DNA of 53,761 nucleotides, taken from contig MEDY01000202.1 in NCBI GenBank assembly GCA_001724265.1, forward strand, positions 1 through 53,761, in the 5' to 3' direction. Of this stretch, positions 23,261 through 34,600 are shown piece by piece (positions within the stretch are counted from its first letter, which is position 1; every line of letters begins with the position of its first letter). Both the position numbers and the translations under genes were made by a program. The notes beneath the pieces were generated by a model. The model saw nothing but the letters and a program-made list of their open reading frames with translations, ran no database searches and had not been told where the DNA came from. Source of the stretch: Rhizaria sp. SCN 62-66. Taxonomy: Eukaryota; Rhizaria, unplaced.

Positions 23261-23819
23261 CTAGCAACACGGTGTCACTTGGTTCTTAAGATTGTCAACG
23301 ACAGACGCAGCTCTAAGAGTTTTAATTGTGGGAAAGTGGTGAAAAGCAAGTATTGTTATATGAGGTAAAACCATGTGTCTATTGACGAAATTTACAATGA
23401 AATGTTGTGTGATTTCTTAGCTTGCTCAACCAACCACCAATCATTAACAGAATACAGCAGCAAACGGCTACAAAAACAATAAACGAGGTGGTTTGCAAGG
23501 ATATCGGAATATGCCTCATTGAAGCATTGATGTGGCAAATTATTTGCGCCGGTATTTAAGACATGCATGCTATTTTTGATTCGAGTGAAAAGGTAGTGAG
23601 TGTATTGTCTCAACTTTTAGCAGCACAACATCTCACATGACAGCAGTATCTCTGCTCTTTGGCACGGTGCTATAAATTGATTCGATTATCTGTGTAACAA
23701 GAACGGAGAGGAAGCATGACAAGCAACCTCTGACCCCAAAGAGACTCATAGTCGTAACGACAATGCGATCAGCTCTCAGCCGAGCACGCAAGCGCAACGC
23801 GCACTAGGTTTGAACTCTC
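23261..23819. other. Spacer between the ankyrin gene and the CFAP73-like gene
   Basis: 559 AT-rich bases with the promoter of the ankyrin gene and the 3' tail of the CFAP73-like gene. No further gene is seen. Confidence 0.5.
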
Positions 23820-25880
23820 TCAGCCCCGCAGGTTGTTTGTGTTGCCGAACAGCGGCCTGCCCGCGCCCTGCGCGTTGCCCGCCGCGTTCCCGGTCCGCGC
23901 CTTGGCCCCGCGCACCGACGGCGGCACCGCGCCGCCGCCGCCCGCGCCCGCCGCAGCTGGGGCCGCGACCGGCGCCGCGGGGCCCTTGTAGAAGCCCGAC
24001 TGGCCGGGCGCGTGGGCGGCGTTGTGCGTGCCGCCGCCGCCCAGCATCGCCGAGCTGCTGCTGTTGGCGCTGCCGCCGTGGCTCCCGCTGCCGCCGCCGC
24101 CGCCGTAGCGCGCATAGCCGCCGCTGCCGCTGCCGCCGTACAGCTTGCTGCCGCCGCCGGCACCGCCGCCGCCGTAGCCGGCGTTCACGCCACCCCCCGC
24201 GCCGCCGCTGCCGTTGCCGCCAGTGTACGCGCCGCCGCTGCCGCCGCCGCTGGCCGCCGCGCCGCCCGCGCCGCCGCCCTGTGGCCCGGCGGCGGACCCG
24301 CCCGAGTGTAGCGCCTGCAGGATGATCGCGAAGTCCTCAATGTAGGCCGTCACGACGTCAAGCTGCGCAAGCATGCGGAGCTCCAGCTGCGCCATCGACT
24401 CGGGCGCCGCCGCATAGGCTGTCGAGCCGCCTGTGGCGCCCGCACCAGGCCCCACCGCGGTGCCCGCAGCCAGAGCCACGGCGGCGGCGGCGGCCTCGGG
24501 GCTGTCTAGGCTGTGGCCGCCGCCGCCGCCGCCGCCGCCGAATGCGGTCAAATCGGCCACTGTGGTAGCCGTGGCCGCCGCAGACGCGGTGCTGCCGTAG
24601 CCGCCGCCGTTGCTGCTGCTGCTGCCGCTGCTGCTGCGGCGGTGGTGTCCCTGCTGCGCCTGCGCCTGCGCCTGCGCCTGCGCCTGCGCGTCGGCCTGCG
24701 CCTGCGCAAGCTGGCCCGCAGGCGTGTCCTTGGCCATGTGCTGCAGCGCGGAGCGCTGGTCGCCGGGCACAAGCACGGCCTGCGTGCAGCGCTGGTGCAG
24801 GTAGTCCGTGGCCATGATGATCTGGGCCAGTCTGCGCGTGTACGCCAGCCCCTGGCCCTCCTTGGCGCGCAGGTTGACCGCGGCCTGCGAGGAACCCGAC
24901 ACGGCGGCCTCCAGCGCGGCCGAGCAGCGCGCGAGCGTGTTGTTGAGCCCCAGCGAGTCGTGGTAGTCGGAGGTGCGCGCCAGTGACAGCTCGGCACGGG
25001 CCTGCTCGGCGTCGCGCGTCGCAGTCTCCAGTTGCCCGCGCAGGTCGTCGTAGATGTGCTCCAGCGACCGAAAGCGCCGCAGCAGGGGCTCCACCGTGTC
25101 CTCGGCGGAGCCCGCCGAGGCGGCGCCGGTGGCCGAGGACGCGTCGGACAGGTTTTGCACGAAACGCAGATACGGCTGGTCTGTGAGGGTGCGAACGAAG
25201 AGAATAGAAGGAAAAAAAGAAGAAAAGAAGACACCATTTACAATATTTAACAAAATAAGAGTTGAAAGACACAAACACAATTGCGTAATCACGCTTAACA
25301 TTACAACGCTTGATACAAACAGAGACAGTTGTTTTGGTGTTTGCGCAAGACGTACACTTGGCGTAGAGGTCGCGCTTCTCCTCAAGCTTGCGCTGGAGCT
25401 CGGCGAGCTGCGTGGTGCGGCCCTTGAGCTCGGCCTCGTGGTGCTGGCGGCCGCGGATCTCCTCGGCGGCTTTCTGCTCTGCGCGCTGGCGCTTGTGTTC
25501 ATTTTCCTTCAGGAACTTGTTGAAAAGCACAAGCGCTTCCTGCAGCTCGAGATCCTTCTTGCGGAGGCTTTCTTCACGGCGCTTAAAGACCTCTTCCTTG
25601 CGGACGTACTCGCTCTTCTGTGCGTCGAGCGCGGCCTGGACGTTGAGCATCTCCTTGCGCTTCGCCAGCAGGCGCGTGACCGGTGAGGCCTGGTCCAGGT
25701 TCAGCGTCGCAGGCAGGCCCTTCATGGCCGCGCCCATGCTACGAGAAGAGTAAGACGGCATAAAAAAAAACAAAGATCAGGATGTAAGCATACTGATACC
25801 GCGCGGTTGGTCGTAAAAGAGTCGATCTTTGTATAATTGCAAAGGGTAGGAGGGGAAACGTACCTGATGTCCTGTTGCAT
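23820..25880 (-). CDS. CFAP73/CCDC42-family axonemal coiled-coil protein, three exons with a 17-base first exon
   Basis: Proteins of this family (DUF4200; Chlamydomonas FAP73 of the MIA complex, animal CCDC42) sit on the ciliary axoneme and regulate inner dynein arms. Exons: 25880-25864 (17 bases, MQQDI plus two bases), 25738-25356 and 25180-23820, giving 586 residues and a TGA stop. The DUF4200 core is in exon 2: LAKRKEMLNVQAALDAQK, VFKRREESLRKKDLELQEAL and FNKFLKENEHKRQRAEQKA. Exon 3 continues the coiled coil from KYQPYLRFVQNLSDASS through LEHIYDDLRGQLE, then passes to an Ala-Gln repeat (built from GCGCAG units) and a Gly/Ser-rich tail of about 200 residues that the animal proteins lack. 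Donors are GTACGT in both introns (125 and 175 bases). With DNAAF10 it is the second cilium gene in the window. Confidence 0.88.
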
Positions 25881-26413
25881 CGTGTGGGGTGTGTTAGAGG
25901 TGCGCTGGACACACTCAGTTCTAGGTTCTAACTGAAGTTATAAAGTGACTTAAATAAACCCTGTGAGTTTACTCCACTGTTTGATCGACAGATGTATTGA
26001 CGGAACTTTCAAGCCAAATGACCCACTCAAAGTTCCCCCCACACTCCCCCCACCGAAACGGTTCTGTTGCTCACAGTCTTGGCTGGCTGGACCGTGGGCC
26101 CAGTCTCGCGGCTTGACTTCCCTCAACGGGACTGCCTAATTGGCCTTCTCGAGCCCATCTTCAGTGGGCTGAGGAGGAAACAATAGGTCGTGGTTAAATT
26201 TATGGACACACATTATGGATAGCAGATGCGCTGTTGTATGACATATTTTTTGTTTGGTGTCACTGCCGTCGTTCTTTGCCTTCAAAGCCCCCATCTCGTG
26301 GAGGCTCCTGACAATGAGTTTACTTGTGGTGGCCCGACTTGCTCTTTGCTCATCATGTGCCTTGATTATGTGCTATTTGTTTCTGTTTGTGTCATTTTTA
26401 GCGAGTTCACACA
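25881..26413. other. Divergent promoter region, CFAP73-like gene (-) and small membrane protein gene (+)
   Basis: The region carries both promoters. On the right, a T-rich stretch ending TTTTTAG at ~26401 lies 13 bases before the ATG at 26414 and could be a 3' splice site of an intron in the 5' untranslated leader; no donor was fixed. Confidence 0.4.
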
Positions 26414-27061
26414 ATGGCCTCGTGGCTTAAGTGGTCCCGGAGCATCAAGTCGCTCATCTTCCACCTCCCGATCGTCTCCATTTCGACCGCGTTCGGCGCT
26501 GTGGGCCTGGGCTGCGCCGCCGCCGCCCTCGTGTCCGGCGACATCGGCATCGAGCGCAACATCGACAAGAAGGACAACATGGACTACTACAAGGATATGT
26601 CCCGCGAGCTTACCTACGAGTTCAACCGCCTCCTGGACGCGGACCCTGCGAAGCTGATGCCCGAGTACCAGCGCGTCTACTCGCGCCTGGGCGCTGTCAA
26701 GCAGTACCGCACCGAGCTGGACGCCATGCCGCTCGACAGCCCCGCGCTGGCGGCCACGCGCAAGAAGTACATCGACTCGGCCTTCGAGGTCTACTACGCC
26801 ACGGCCATCGACGCGAACCCGCGCACCGCGGAGCAGATCGCCGCCGGCCGCAAGCGCCTCATCGACCGCGGCTTCATGACCCCCATGCCCGTCGTCGCGT
26901 TGCCTGTGCCCGAGCTCTACCCCGCGCCCAAGGCCATCAACGGCGCCACTGCGACTAAGGACGAGGCGACCACCTACCTGGCGCAGAAGTGGCTCCACCG
27001 CGAGAACAACTGGACCGGCAAGGAGCAGTGGGTCAAGGACACCGAGACCAAGCTCGCCTAA
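26414..27061 (+). CDS. Small single-pass membrane protein of unknown function
   Basis: A single-exon frame of 215 residues with TAA stop, strongly GC3-rich like its neighbours. The N-terminus is MASWLKWSRSIKSLIFHL, basic and amphipathic, followed by one hydrophobic segment (IVSISTAFGAVGLGCAAAAL, residues ~20-40) and then a hydrophilic, helical body with many Tyr, Lys and Asp residues (KKDNMDYYKDMSRELTYEF). It ends WLHRENNWTGKEQWVKDTET. The layout (short basic N-terminus, one membrane helix, soluble domain) resembles accessory subunits of mitochondrial inner-membrane complexes, but I recognise no family and this is only a guess. It is not low-complexity, which suggests a conserved folded protein. 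Confidence 0.78.
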   Translation: MASWLKWSRSIKSLIFHLPIVSISTAFGAVGLGCAAAALVSGDIGIERNIDKKDNMDYYKDMSRELTYEFNRLLDADPAKLMPEYQRVYSRLGAVKQYRTELDAMPLDSPALAATRKKYIDSAFEVYYATAIDANPRTAEQIAAGRKRLIDRGFMTPMPVVALPVPELYPAPKAINGATATKDEATTYLAQKWLHRENNWTGKEQWVKDTETKLA

Positions 27062-27992
27062 TTCCGCAAACATCCACAAGCAAGCAAAGCTTATGCTCAC
27101 AAGGAAGCATGGCTGGCGACGGGAGCGGCATCAACCACCACCTAAGAGTGAGGTGTTGACGTCCCGCTCGTTGCCCCACAACTGCCCGGAGCTGCAACAG
27201 CTGCAATGCTTGCTTTCTCAACACCACCACAAAGTATCACATCCACTGTGTTGAGGTCCCGCGGGGCGTGCGCGTCTGTGCGCGTGCGCCTGCACTGCGA
27301 GCTCAGTCGGCCGGCTGACAAGCACACGACTGAGACGACAGATGTCATGATATTATAGATGTTGTTTATGGCGCAGCCGTGCGCCTGTGTATGTGTGCCA
27401 TTTCGTTCCGGTGGACGCCCGTTTGGCGCTGCCGTTGCTGTGCACGGAAACACATGGCACACAATGTAGTCTTGCTTCACTCTATTGTATTTTTTGTCGT
27501 TTTGTTCTCACACGAACGAACTCTCGCGGCAGCAACGCACGCACGCCTCCGCTCTGCCCCCGATGCCTCACGCAGCCGTTATCTAATCAACATCACAGAC
27601 GCTCTTGCCTTCGCTTCAGTCTCAGTCGAGAGAGCACCGCTGTGCTGTTTGCGCTGCGTATCAACCCCAGCTTTTTCGTTTCTATATTATTTGGGACTTT
27701 ATGCAGTCGCGAACGGCAACAACTAGTGTCTTTATTAAGGCAAATGCGCATTATTTTTTGTTTTTCAATCTCTTTTTCGTATGTTACAGTTCAAAATTCG
27801 GTTTGAGTTTTGACTTGTATTCTCTATTTTTATTTTTCGTTTTCATATTTCTATTCAATACACCATCGAAACAAGTTATCACGGTTCTGTATTATCTATT
27901 TTCAATTCTACTTGTTGTGGCCACAATCCGACTTGCGTTTGCCGGAGTGTTGGATATATGCGCGTTATACAGCTGAATCCCATGTAGTTATT
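27062..27992. other. Convergent spacer between the small membrane protein gene and FAM98
   Basis: 931 bases, GC-moderate on the left and very T-rich on the right (27740-27960). It should contain the two 3' untranslated tails. Short frames are hydrophobic by T-richness alone and are not taken as genes. Confidence 0.5.
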
Positions 27993-30492
27993 TCAACCAG
28001 TGTTGTTCCGGCTGTTGCGGCCCTGACCCTGACCCTGACCTTTCTGTCCCTGTCCCTGACCCTTTTGTCCCTGTCCCTGTCCCTGCTGCTGCTGCTGCTT
28101 CGGCTCCTGCTGCTGCTTCGGCTGCTGCTTCGGCTGCGCCTGTGCCGGAGCCTCCAACTCGGCCTGCTGCTGCTGCTGCTGGCCCTTACCCTTACCCTTG
28201 CCCTGACCCTGACTCTGGTTCTGGCCCTGGCCCTGGCTCTGCCCCTTCCCCTGGCCCTGACTGTGACCCTGATCCTGGCCGTGGCCGTAGCCCTGGCCCT
28301 TAGACTGGTTCTGGTTCTGGTTCTGCTGCCCCTTGCCTGGGCCTTCAGGCTTGATCTCCGTCGCAGTAGCTGTCACCGCAGCAGCAGCAGCAGCGGCAGC
28401 AGCGGGCTGACTCTGGTTTTGACTCTGGTTTTGACCCTGGCCCTTGCCCTTGCCGCGGCCCTGTCCCTGTCCCTGACCATGAGGCTTGTCCTGAGACTGA
28501 GACTGCGCCTGCGCCTGCTGCTGCTGCTGCTTCTGGCCCTGGCCCTGCTGCTGCTGCTGCTGCTTGGGGCCCTTGTTGTTGTTGCCACCCTTGCCCTCGT
28601 TTCCCCTAGCACCAACATTCGCAGCAGAAGCGTCTGCCTTAGCATCAGCCTTGGCAGCAAAAGCAGCCGTAGCCGCAGTGTCAGCCTTGGCAGCAACAGC
28701 AGCAGCCGCCGGGGCTGCACCATCGCCGCCGCTGCGGCCGCCAGCGCCGCCGCCACGGCCAGCGCCGCCGCCGCCGCGACCGCCGCCGAACCCACCGCGG
28801 CCGCCACGACCGGCGCCACTTGAGCTGCCAGCGGCGCGCGCCTGCAGCCTGTGAGAGGAAGCAAAACAATACAAATCACGACCAAAACACAAGAGACAGG
28901 TGAATGATACGTAGAGTATGAAATTAAAAGTGAGTGCATCACGATAAAATTAAAAGTGAATGCATCACGATGAAATTAAAAGTGAGTGCATCACGCAATG
29001 AAACGTACCGAGGCATCTCGAGTGCCATCTGGAAGGCCTTGGTGCGGCCACCACGGTCGGGCATGTCGCCCATGACGACTGAGCGCACGCGCGCTTTCGA
29101 CAGCAGCGCGTGGGCGGGCGCGCTGGAGTCGGTGACGCGCCGCACGGCCACCACCTGCGGCCCCACCAGCGCGAGGTCGGCGGCGGTAAGCGCGACCTTG
29201 GTCTGCACGGCGGCCAGACGGTCCGCGTACACGGCCGCGATCTGCGCGCGCTTGGCGGCGTCGCGGACGCCCCAGAGCATGCCCTGCGCGGAGAGCTTGA
29301 GCCGCTGCAACATCACCGCGCGGCGCAGCGAGTAGTCGTCGTTCAGCGCGGCGGCAGCCAGGTCCACCACCTCGCGCTGCAGAGGGGTCAGCTCGGCTAG
29401 AGACAGCGCGGGAGCCGGCCACAGCGCCTCAGCGGTGCTCGCTGCGCCCTTGATGCTGGCGGAGTTGCTGCTGTTGTTGAGCGCGGTCTCGAGCGCGGAG
29501 GCGGCCTGGCGGAGGTGCGCAAGCGTGGCGGCGTGCGGGCGCGGCGCGGGCAGCCCCGTGGCGGCGGCGTAGAGCCCGGCGACGTGGGCCGCGACGAGCA
29601 CGGGCGCGGGGCGAGTCGCGGGCACGTCGGGCAGCGTGCTCGCGGCCGCCGCGAAGGCCGTGGCGTCGGCGGCAACGGCGGCTGCGGTCTCTGCAGAGAC
29701 CTTAGTGGTGTGCGAGTCGATGGTCTGCTGCGAGGACGCCAGCAGCGACGCGCCCAGGGTGCGGGCGAGCGCGCCCGTCAACACTGCAGTATCAGCAGCA
29801 GTACCAGCGGTGTCAGCAGATGAAGCGGAGGCGTCAATGTAGTTGCCAGTGCTGGCGCTGGGGGCGGCGGCCTGGAGGCGGGCGCCGGCCATGCGCGCCG
29901 TCTGCAGCTCCGTGAGCACGAAGTCGACGCACGCGGCCACGAGGTTCGGGTTGCGGAACGCAGAGAGGGGCACCGTGGAGTCGTTATTGTTGACGTCAGA
30001 GCGAGGGGGCAGAGACGGGAACTCAAGAGTCTCCAGCGCCGAGTAGAGCGCAGCAAGAAACGCTGTGGCGTCGCGTTTGGCGTCCTTGCCGGTGGCTGCG
30101 CCGTGAGTGTTAGCGGTGGCGGCGGAGGCGGCGGCGGAGAGCGCGGAGGGAACGGGGATGCGGTAGGCGTTGAAGATCTCCACGACGGCCTGGGAGATAA
30201 CCTTGCGAGCCACGGGGGAGCTATCAACAAATCCACCCGATAGAGAGGCCTGAAGCTCGTTCGCCATCTGGTTGGAGAGGCTGAGAGTAGTGTGCGCAGA
30301 GAGGTAGAGATGGAGGAGCAAGAATGTGGTGTGGTCATGATGAGGGGGATGAGATTAGGACTAAGATATTTGATGATAGACAGGATCCAGAACACTTTTA
30401 CGCAACAGTTATACACGGTAATGTAGATTTAAATATGATGCGTACCCAATGCTTTCGATACGCTCGATGAGGTAGTCGGGAAGCGCCTCCAT
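27993..30492 (-). CDS. FAM98 family protein (tRNA-splicing ligase complex component), three exons
   Basis: FAM98 proteins associate with the RTCB/DDX1 tRNA-ligase complex and with arginine methylation factors. Exons: 30492-30446 (MEALPDYLIERIESIG), 30280-29009 and 28848-27993; 724 residues, TGA stop. The conserved core includes ALNDDYSLRRAVMLQRLKLS, QGMLWGVRDAAKRAQIAAVY and the signature VVMGDMPDRGGRTKAFQMAL; animal FAM98A has a close VLMGRVPDRGGRP. Exon 3 starts with the expected Arg/Gly-rich region (RGGRGGFGGGRGGG), a likely target of arginine methylation, but then becomes a long Gln/Gly/Lys repeat (GQGQNQSQ-type) instead of the animal Gly/Tyr-rich tail. Donors are GTACGC (intron 1, 165 bases) and GTACGT (intron 2, 160 bases). 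Intron 2 carries a tandem repeat. Confidence 0.9.
28918..28995. repeat. Three tandem copies of a 26-base repeat in FAM98 intron 2
   Basis: Units at 28918-28943, 28944-28969 and 28970-28995 share the core AAATTAAAAGTGARTGCATC. Copies 1 and 3 are identical; copy 2 differs at two bases. Three adjacent units without spacers make this a minisatellite, not a CRISPR array. Confidence 0.95.
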
Positions 30493-31637
30493 TGACAACC
30501 TGGTGGCAAGGGGAGGATGTGATGAGTGCGAGACAAAAGTGAGCAATTATGGGAGTAAAACTGAATGTTCAGAAGTGTCGTTTTACCGCCAAAGCTAATT
30601 CAACACAAATAGTAGATTGAACCCAAAAGCAGGCAATTAAACGATGAGGATGACTCCATTCAAGCAGTTGGGATATCGGGATCTGAGTCGTGGTGGAGCC
30701 TCCACCACAAAGCGTTTTTGGATCTTTGGCAATGCGCAACATTCTCACCACAAATGATTGTCAAAGCTATATATCCTCGAAACTGAAGATAGTCACATTT
30801 ATAACCATGCCAACCCGTATGAAGGCTTTTAAAAATGATATTTTGCAGGATATTGTAGTCGACGCATATGGCACGAACTATGCTAGCCGAACGCGAATTG
30901 TGACGATCACATCCGCGAGTACGTCTGCTCCTGCCCAGCCCACTGACTGGTCTGAACAGAGGAGTGTTCAACAAGCACGAACGATCACTTCGCGTCGACA
31001 TGTTATCATACAATACAAGTATGAGTTAGACCACTTCCTTCTTGTATAGCGCTGCTACCTGACCCTGCTGTCAAGAGCAACGTTATGTCACGCGAGCACT
31101 ATCTGTGATGCCCACATTCGTATGAGGTTAGATGAAGTTTTGCCGCGAAATAGAAGAAGATAATACAAGATACGTATATTGTGTTCTTTTGCATGACAGT
31201 ACAATGAATCAGAAATGGAGTTCATCACTGTGCTACTGACATCGCAGTGACTGTGGTAACTTCGAGTGCCCGCCATCATCACGAGAGCAATCGCAAGGAT
31301 ATATCATCCGATCAGATGTTTTCACAGACACTGCGTTGAGATTATATAGAAAACGCAGCCTCAACCAACTCTTCAAGTTGTTTGCTCATATGGTAAATAT
31401 AATGCGCATCAAATCTCTCATTAACTGCGATCTCGTCATTGACCACATGCCACTTTTGAGTCTTCGAGCGGTTGTGGAAAGCAAGAGCTTGCCTTGACTT
31501 TGAAGAGGTGTGATTCTCTGCAGTTGAATTGTATAGAATATGGCATTCAAATATGTATTACTCGATGCAATTTTCTAAAACGCCCCTTAATTATATTCGT
31601 TCAAATCATGTTTAACCTTCATAGTCGAGCGTTCCAG
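30493..31637. other. Long AT-rich divergent region upstream of FAM98 (-) and the giant gene (+)
   Basis: 1,145 bases with both promoters. Only short, AT-rich frames occur. An in-frame ATG at 31608 and another at 31494 precede the chosen start of the giant gene. Confidence 0.5.
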
Positions 31638-34600
31638 ATGTCGCAGCCCCGCCAGCAACCTGGCGGGGGGCCCGGCGCTCCTTCAACCTCCTAGCGCCCT
31701 TCAATTTACCGACGTCACAATGCGACAGGTGTTTCCCAATTAGGCACGAACACAACGCCTCCACCAGCCACCCAGGGCTTGTCTTCACTTCCGGCTTCTG
31801 CGTCGCTGCCCGTCAATAGCTTCACGCAGTCGGCCACACTGCCAACAACAAGCCTCTCGCAGCGCGCCAACTCGTGTTCTCCACCACCGTGGCCCGGCAG
31901 CGCCACCGGCGCTCCAGCGTCATCGCAAAATCCCCGCGTACCTGGCGGATTGCCGTCCGCGCCTGGATCCGGCGGTCTCGGCATGTACACGCAGCGGCAA
32001 GCGCCGGCGTACTCGTTCGTTCAGGCGACATCATCGTCCTCCTCGGCTACTCCCGCCACAGGTTCCACCGTCCCTGCCGGGTCTATCGCGCAGCCGCGGC
32101 CTATGACGAGCCTTTACGCCCGCTCTGGCGCCCGCACGGTGTTTGCAGCTGGCCCTACGACCACTTCTGGTGGCGCAACCAGCGCGAACTCTCGCTCCAA
32201 CAACTCAACTCCTGCAAACACAGCAAGCTCTAGTCAGCATCCCCAACCACCGCCGCAACCACCGCAACAGCAGCCGCAACACCACGTGCAGTTCTTGGGC
32301 GTGGCCCCGACGCAGCACGCCGCGGCCTCACAGCACACGCAGCACACCGTGTTCGCGACCCAGTTCGGCGGCAGCATCGGCCCCGCCAGCGAGCTCAGCC
32401 TCAGCCACAGCCTCAGCCACGGCCTCAGCCACGGCGGCGGCAGCCGCAGCGGCGGGGGCGACGGCCCCGGCTCGGGCCGCAACCGCGATAGCCTGAGTCC
32501 CACGCAGCACACGGGCGCGGGCGGGGGAGACCCGGGGACGCAGTACTCCGGCACTGCGGATAGTCGTATCAACACCAGCAACAGCAACAACGACAGCAAC
32601 AACAACAGCAATGGCAACAGTAATTCCAGCAATGCGATGCCGACCCCGCTGTCGCGCGCGCAGTCGCAGTGGCAGCCGCACCTGCACCCGCTCTCGCACT
32701 CACACGAGCAGTCGCAGTCGCTTTCCCTGCCGCAGCCCTACACGCAGTACCAGCAGCCGCAGCACCACGACTCGCAATCGCAGGCGCCGTCATAGACGCA
32801 GGCACAGGCGCAGCAGCAGCAGACGCATTTGACGGACAATGCAGCACCAGCGACCACGACTCCGGTTTTGACTGATGGTGCTCCAGCTGCTGTTGGCGCT
32901 GCTTCTGGCCCCCATGCCACCCCAACAGGCACCACGAGCACGTCAGCACACTCTGCTGCGGTTCCTGTCGCTTCTGCTGCTGCGTCCGCTGCTACTGTTG
33001 CCGATGTGAATGCCCGCGCAGCAAGTGCTCCGGCTGCTGCGTCTGGCGGCGGCGCGCGCGGAATGCTGCTGCCGGTGCCTCCGTCCGCGCTCGACCTCGG
33101 CATCGACAGTCGCGGCGGCGCGTACGGCAACTCTAACACCGGCAACACTGCTGCGCAGCCATTTGGCGCACAAGGGTATAGGCCACAGAATACATTGACT
33201 GCAGGCTCAGCAGCAACAGGACGCCCCGTGGCCAGCGCCAGCGCCGGCGCCGGCGCTGGCGCTAGCGCTGGTGCTGCATCCGTGTACAGGGGCGGCGCCA
33301 GTGTGTACGCACGCGGGGGTGGCAACTTCCACAACCCTGTGTCAGCGAAGCCAAACGCCATCAACGCCACTGCGTACAACAGCAATGGTTACAATGCGAT
33401 TCGCCCAAACAACGGTTCATACAACAACCTCAGCGCACAGAGGCTCAACAATAACACGCAACAGCAGCAACAGCAGCGCCCGGCGCTACAAGCGCCCGCG
33501 CCGACTGCCTCTGCAGCAGTAGTCTCAGGAGCCACAACGTCCGCAGGCGCAGCCAAAAACCCTTCTCTTCTATCAGCATCGCCGTCGTCAGTGGAGGCCC
33601 TCAAGGCCGCTCACGCCGCCGAGCTGGCCGCAGCGGCCGAGAAGCTGGCCAAGCAGAGCGCGCGCCAGCTCGAGGTCTCCCGCGCGTCGGCGAAGCTGCG
33701 GCAGGAAATCACCGCGATGCGCAACGCCGCCGCGGCCGCCGCGGGCCGCGAGAGCCAGCTCCAGCTCGACCTGGCGGACCGCGCGAGCGTGGCCGCGGCG
33801 GCGCGGCGTGAGGCCGAGGCCGCGCGCGAGGCGCAGCGCAGCGCCGCGGCTGCGGCTGCGGCTGCGCAGGCGGCGGCCGAGGCGGCCGTACGCGAGCGCG
33901 AGGGGGCGGCGGCCGCGGCACGCGCTGTGCTGGCACGCGTGGGGCGGTGGCAGGCGGCCGAGGTGGCGCTGGCGGGGTTCACCAGCGCGGTGCGCGAAAT
34001 GATGGTGGGCGTCGAAACACTGGGAAGTCTGTCCACGACCGCGAGTGCGAATCTGGCGACCGCCACAGAGGGGGCGGCTCCGCGGGCACGAGCTCGGTCA
34101 CGGGCCCGCTCCCGGTCGCAGTCGCCGTTACCGTCAGTGTCACGGTCGGGACTGCGCTCACGATCACGGACTGAAAACGGTACTGGTGACAAGGATGATG
34201 ACGATGAAGATGCAATCACGCAGATGGTCACTGGTAACGATGAGCATGATTGCGTCAACGATGTCGAAGACGACAAAGTGGATGGCGACGACGCTGGCAG
34301 CGCTGACGCGGAGCCCGACGCGGATGCCGTGACAGCGGAAGCTGAGGCTGAGGCTGATGCGGTTGCAGGCGCGCGCGAACAGTGGATCGGCTTTATTTCA
34401 GATTTTTCAGTAAGGCTACAGTTGGACATTGGCGCAAAACCGAAACTGGGCGGCGAGAGTAGCGACCAAAGCAGTGGCCGTGCAGTTGACGACGCGGAGG
34501 CCGGCAGCAACGACTATAGACACAGCGGCGACAACGACACTTCTGTTCACGATGCTGAGCTTGCCGCTGCAATTACAAAGCTTAGCGCATTTGCCACTAA

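Noticed and set aside
28918-28995. CRISPR-like direct repeats
   Set aside because: Units are adjacent with no spacers, lie in a eukaryotic intron, and number only three.
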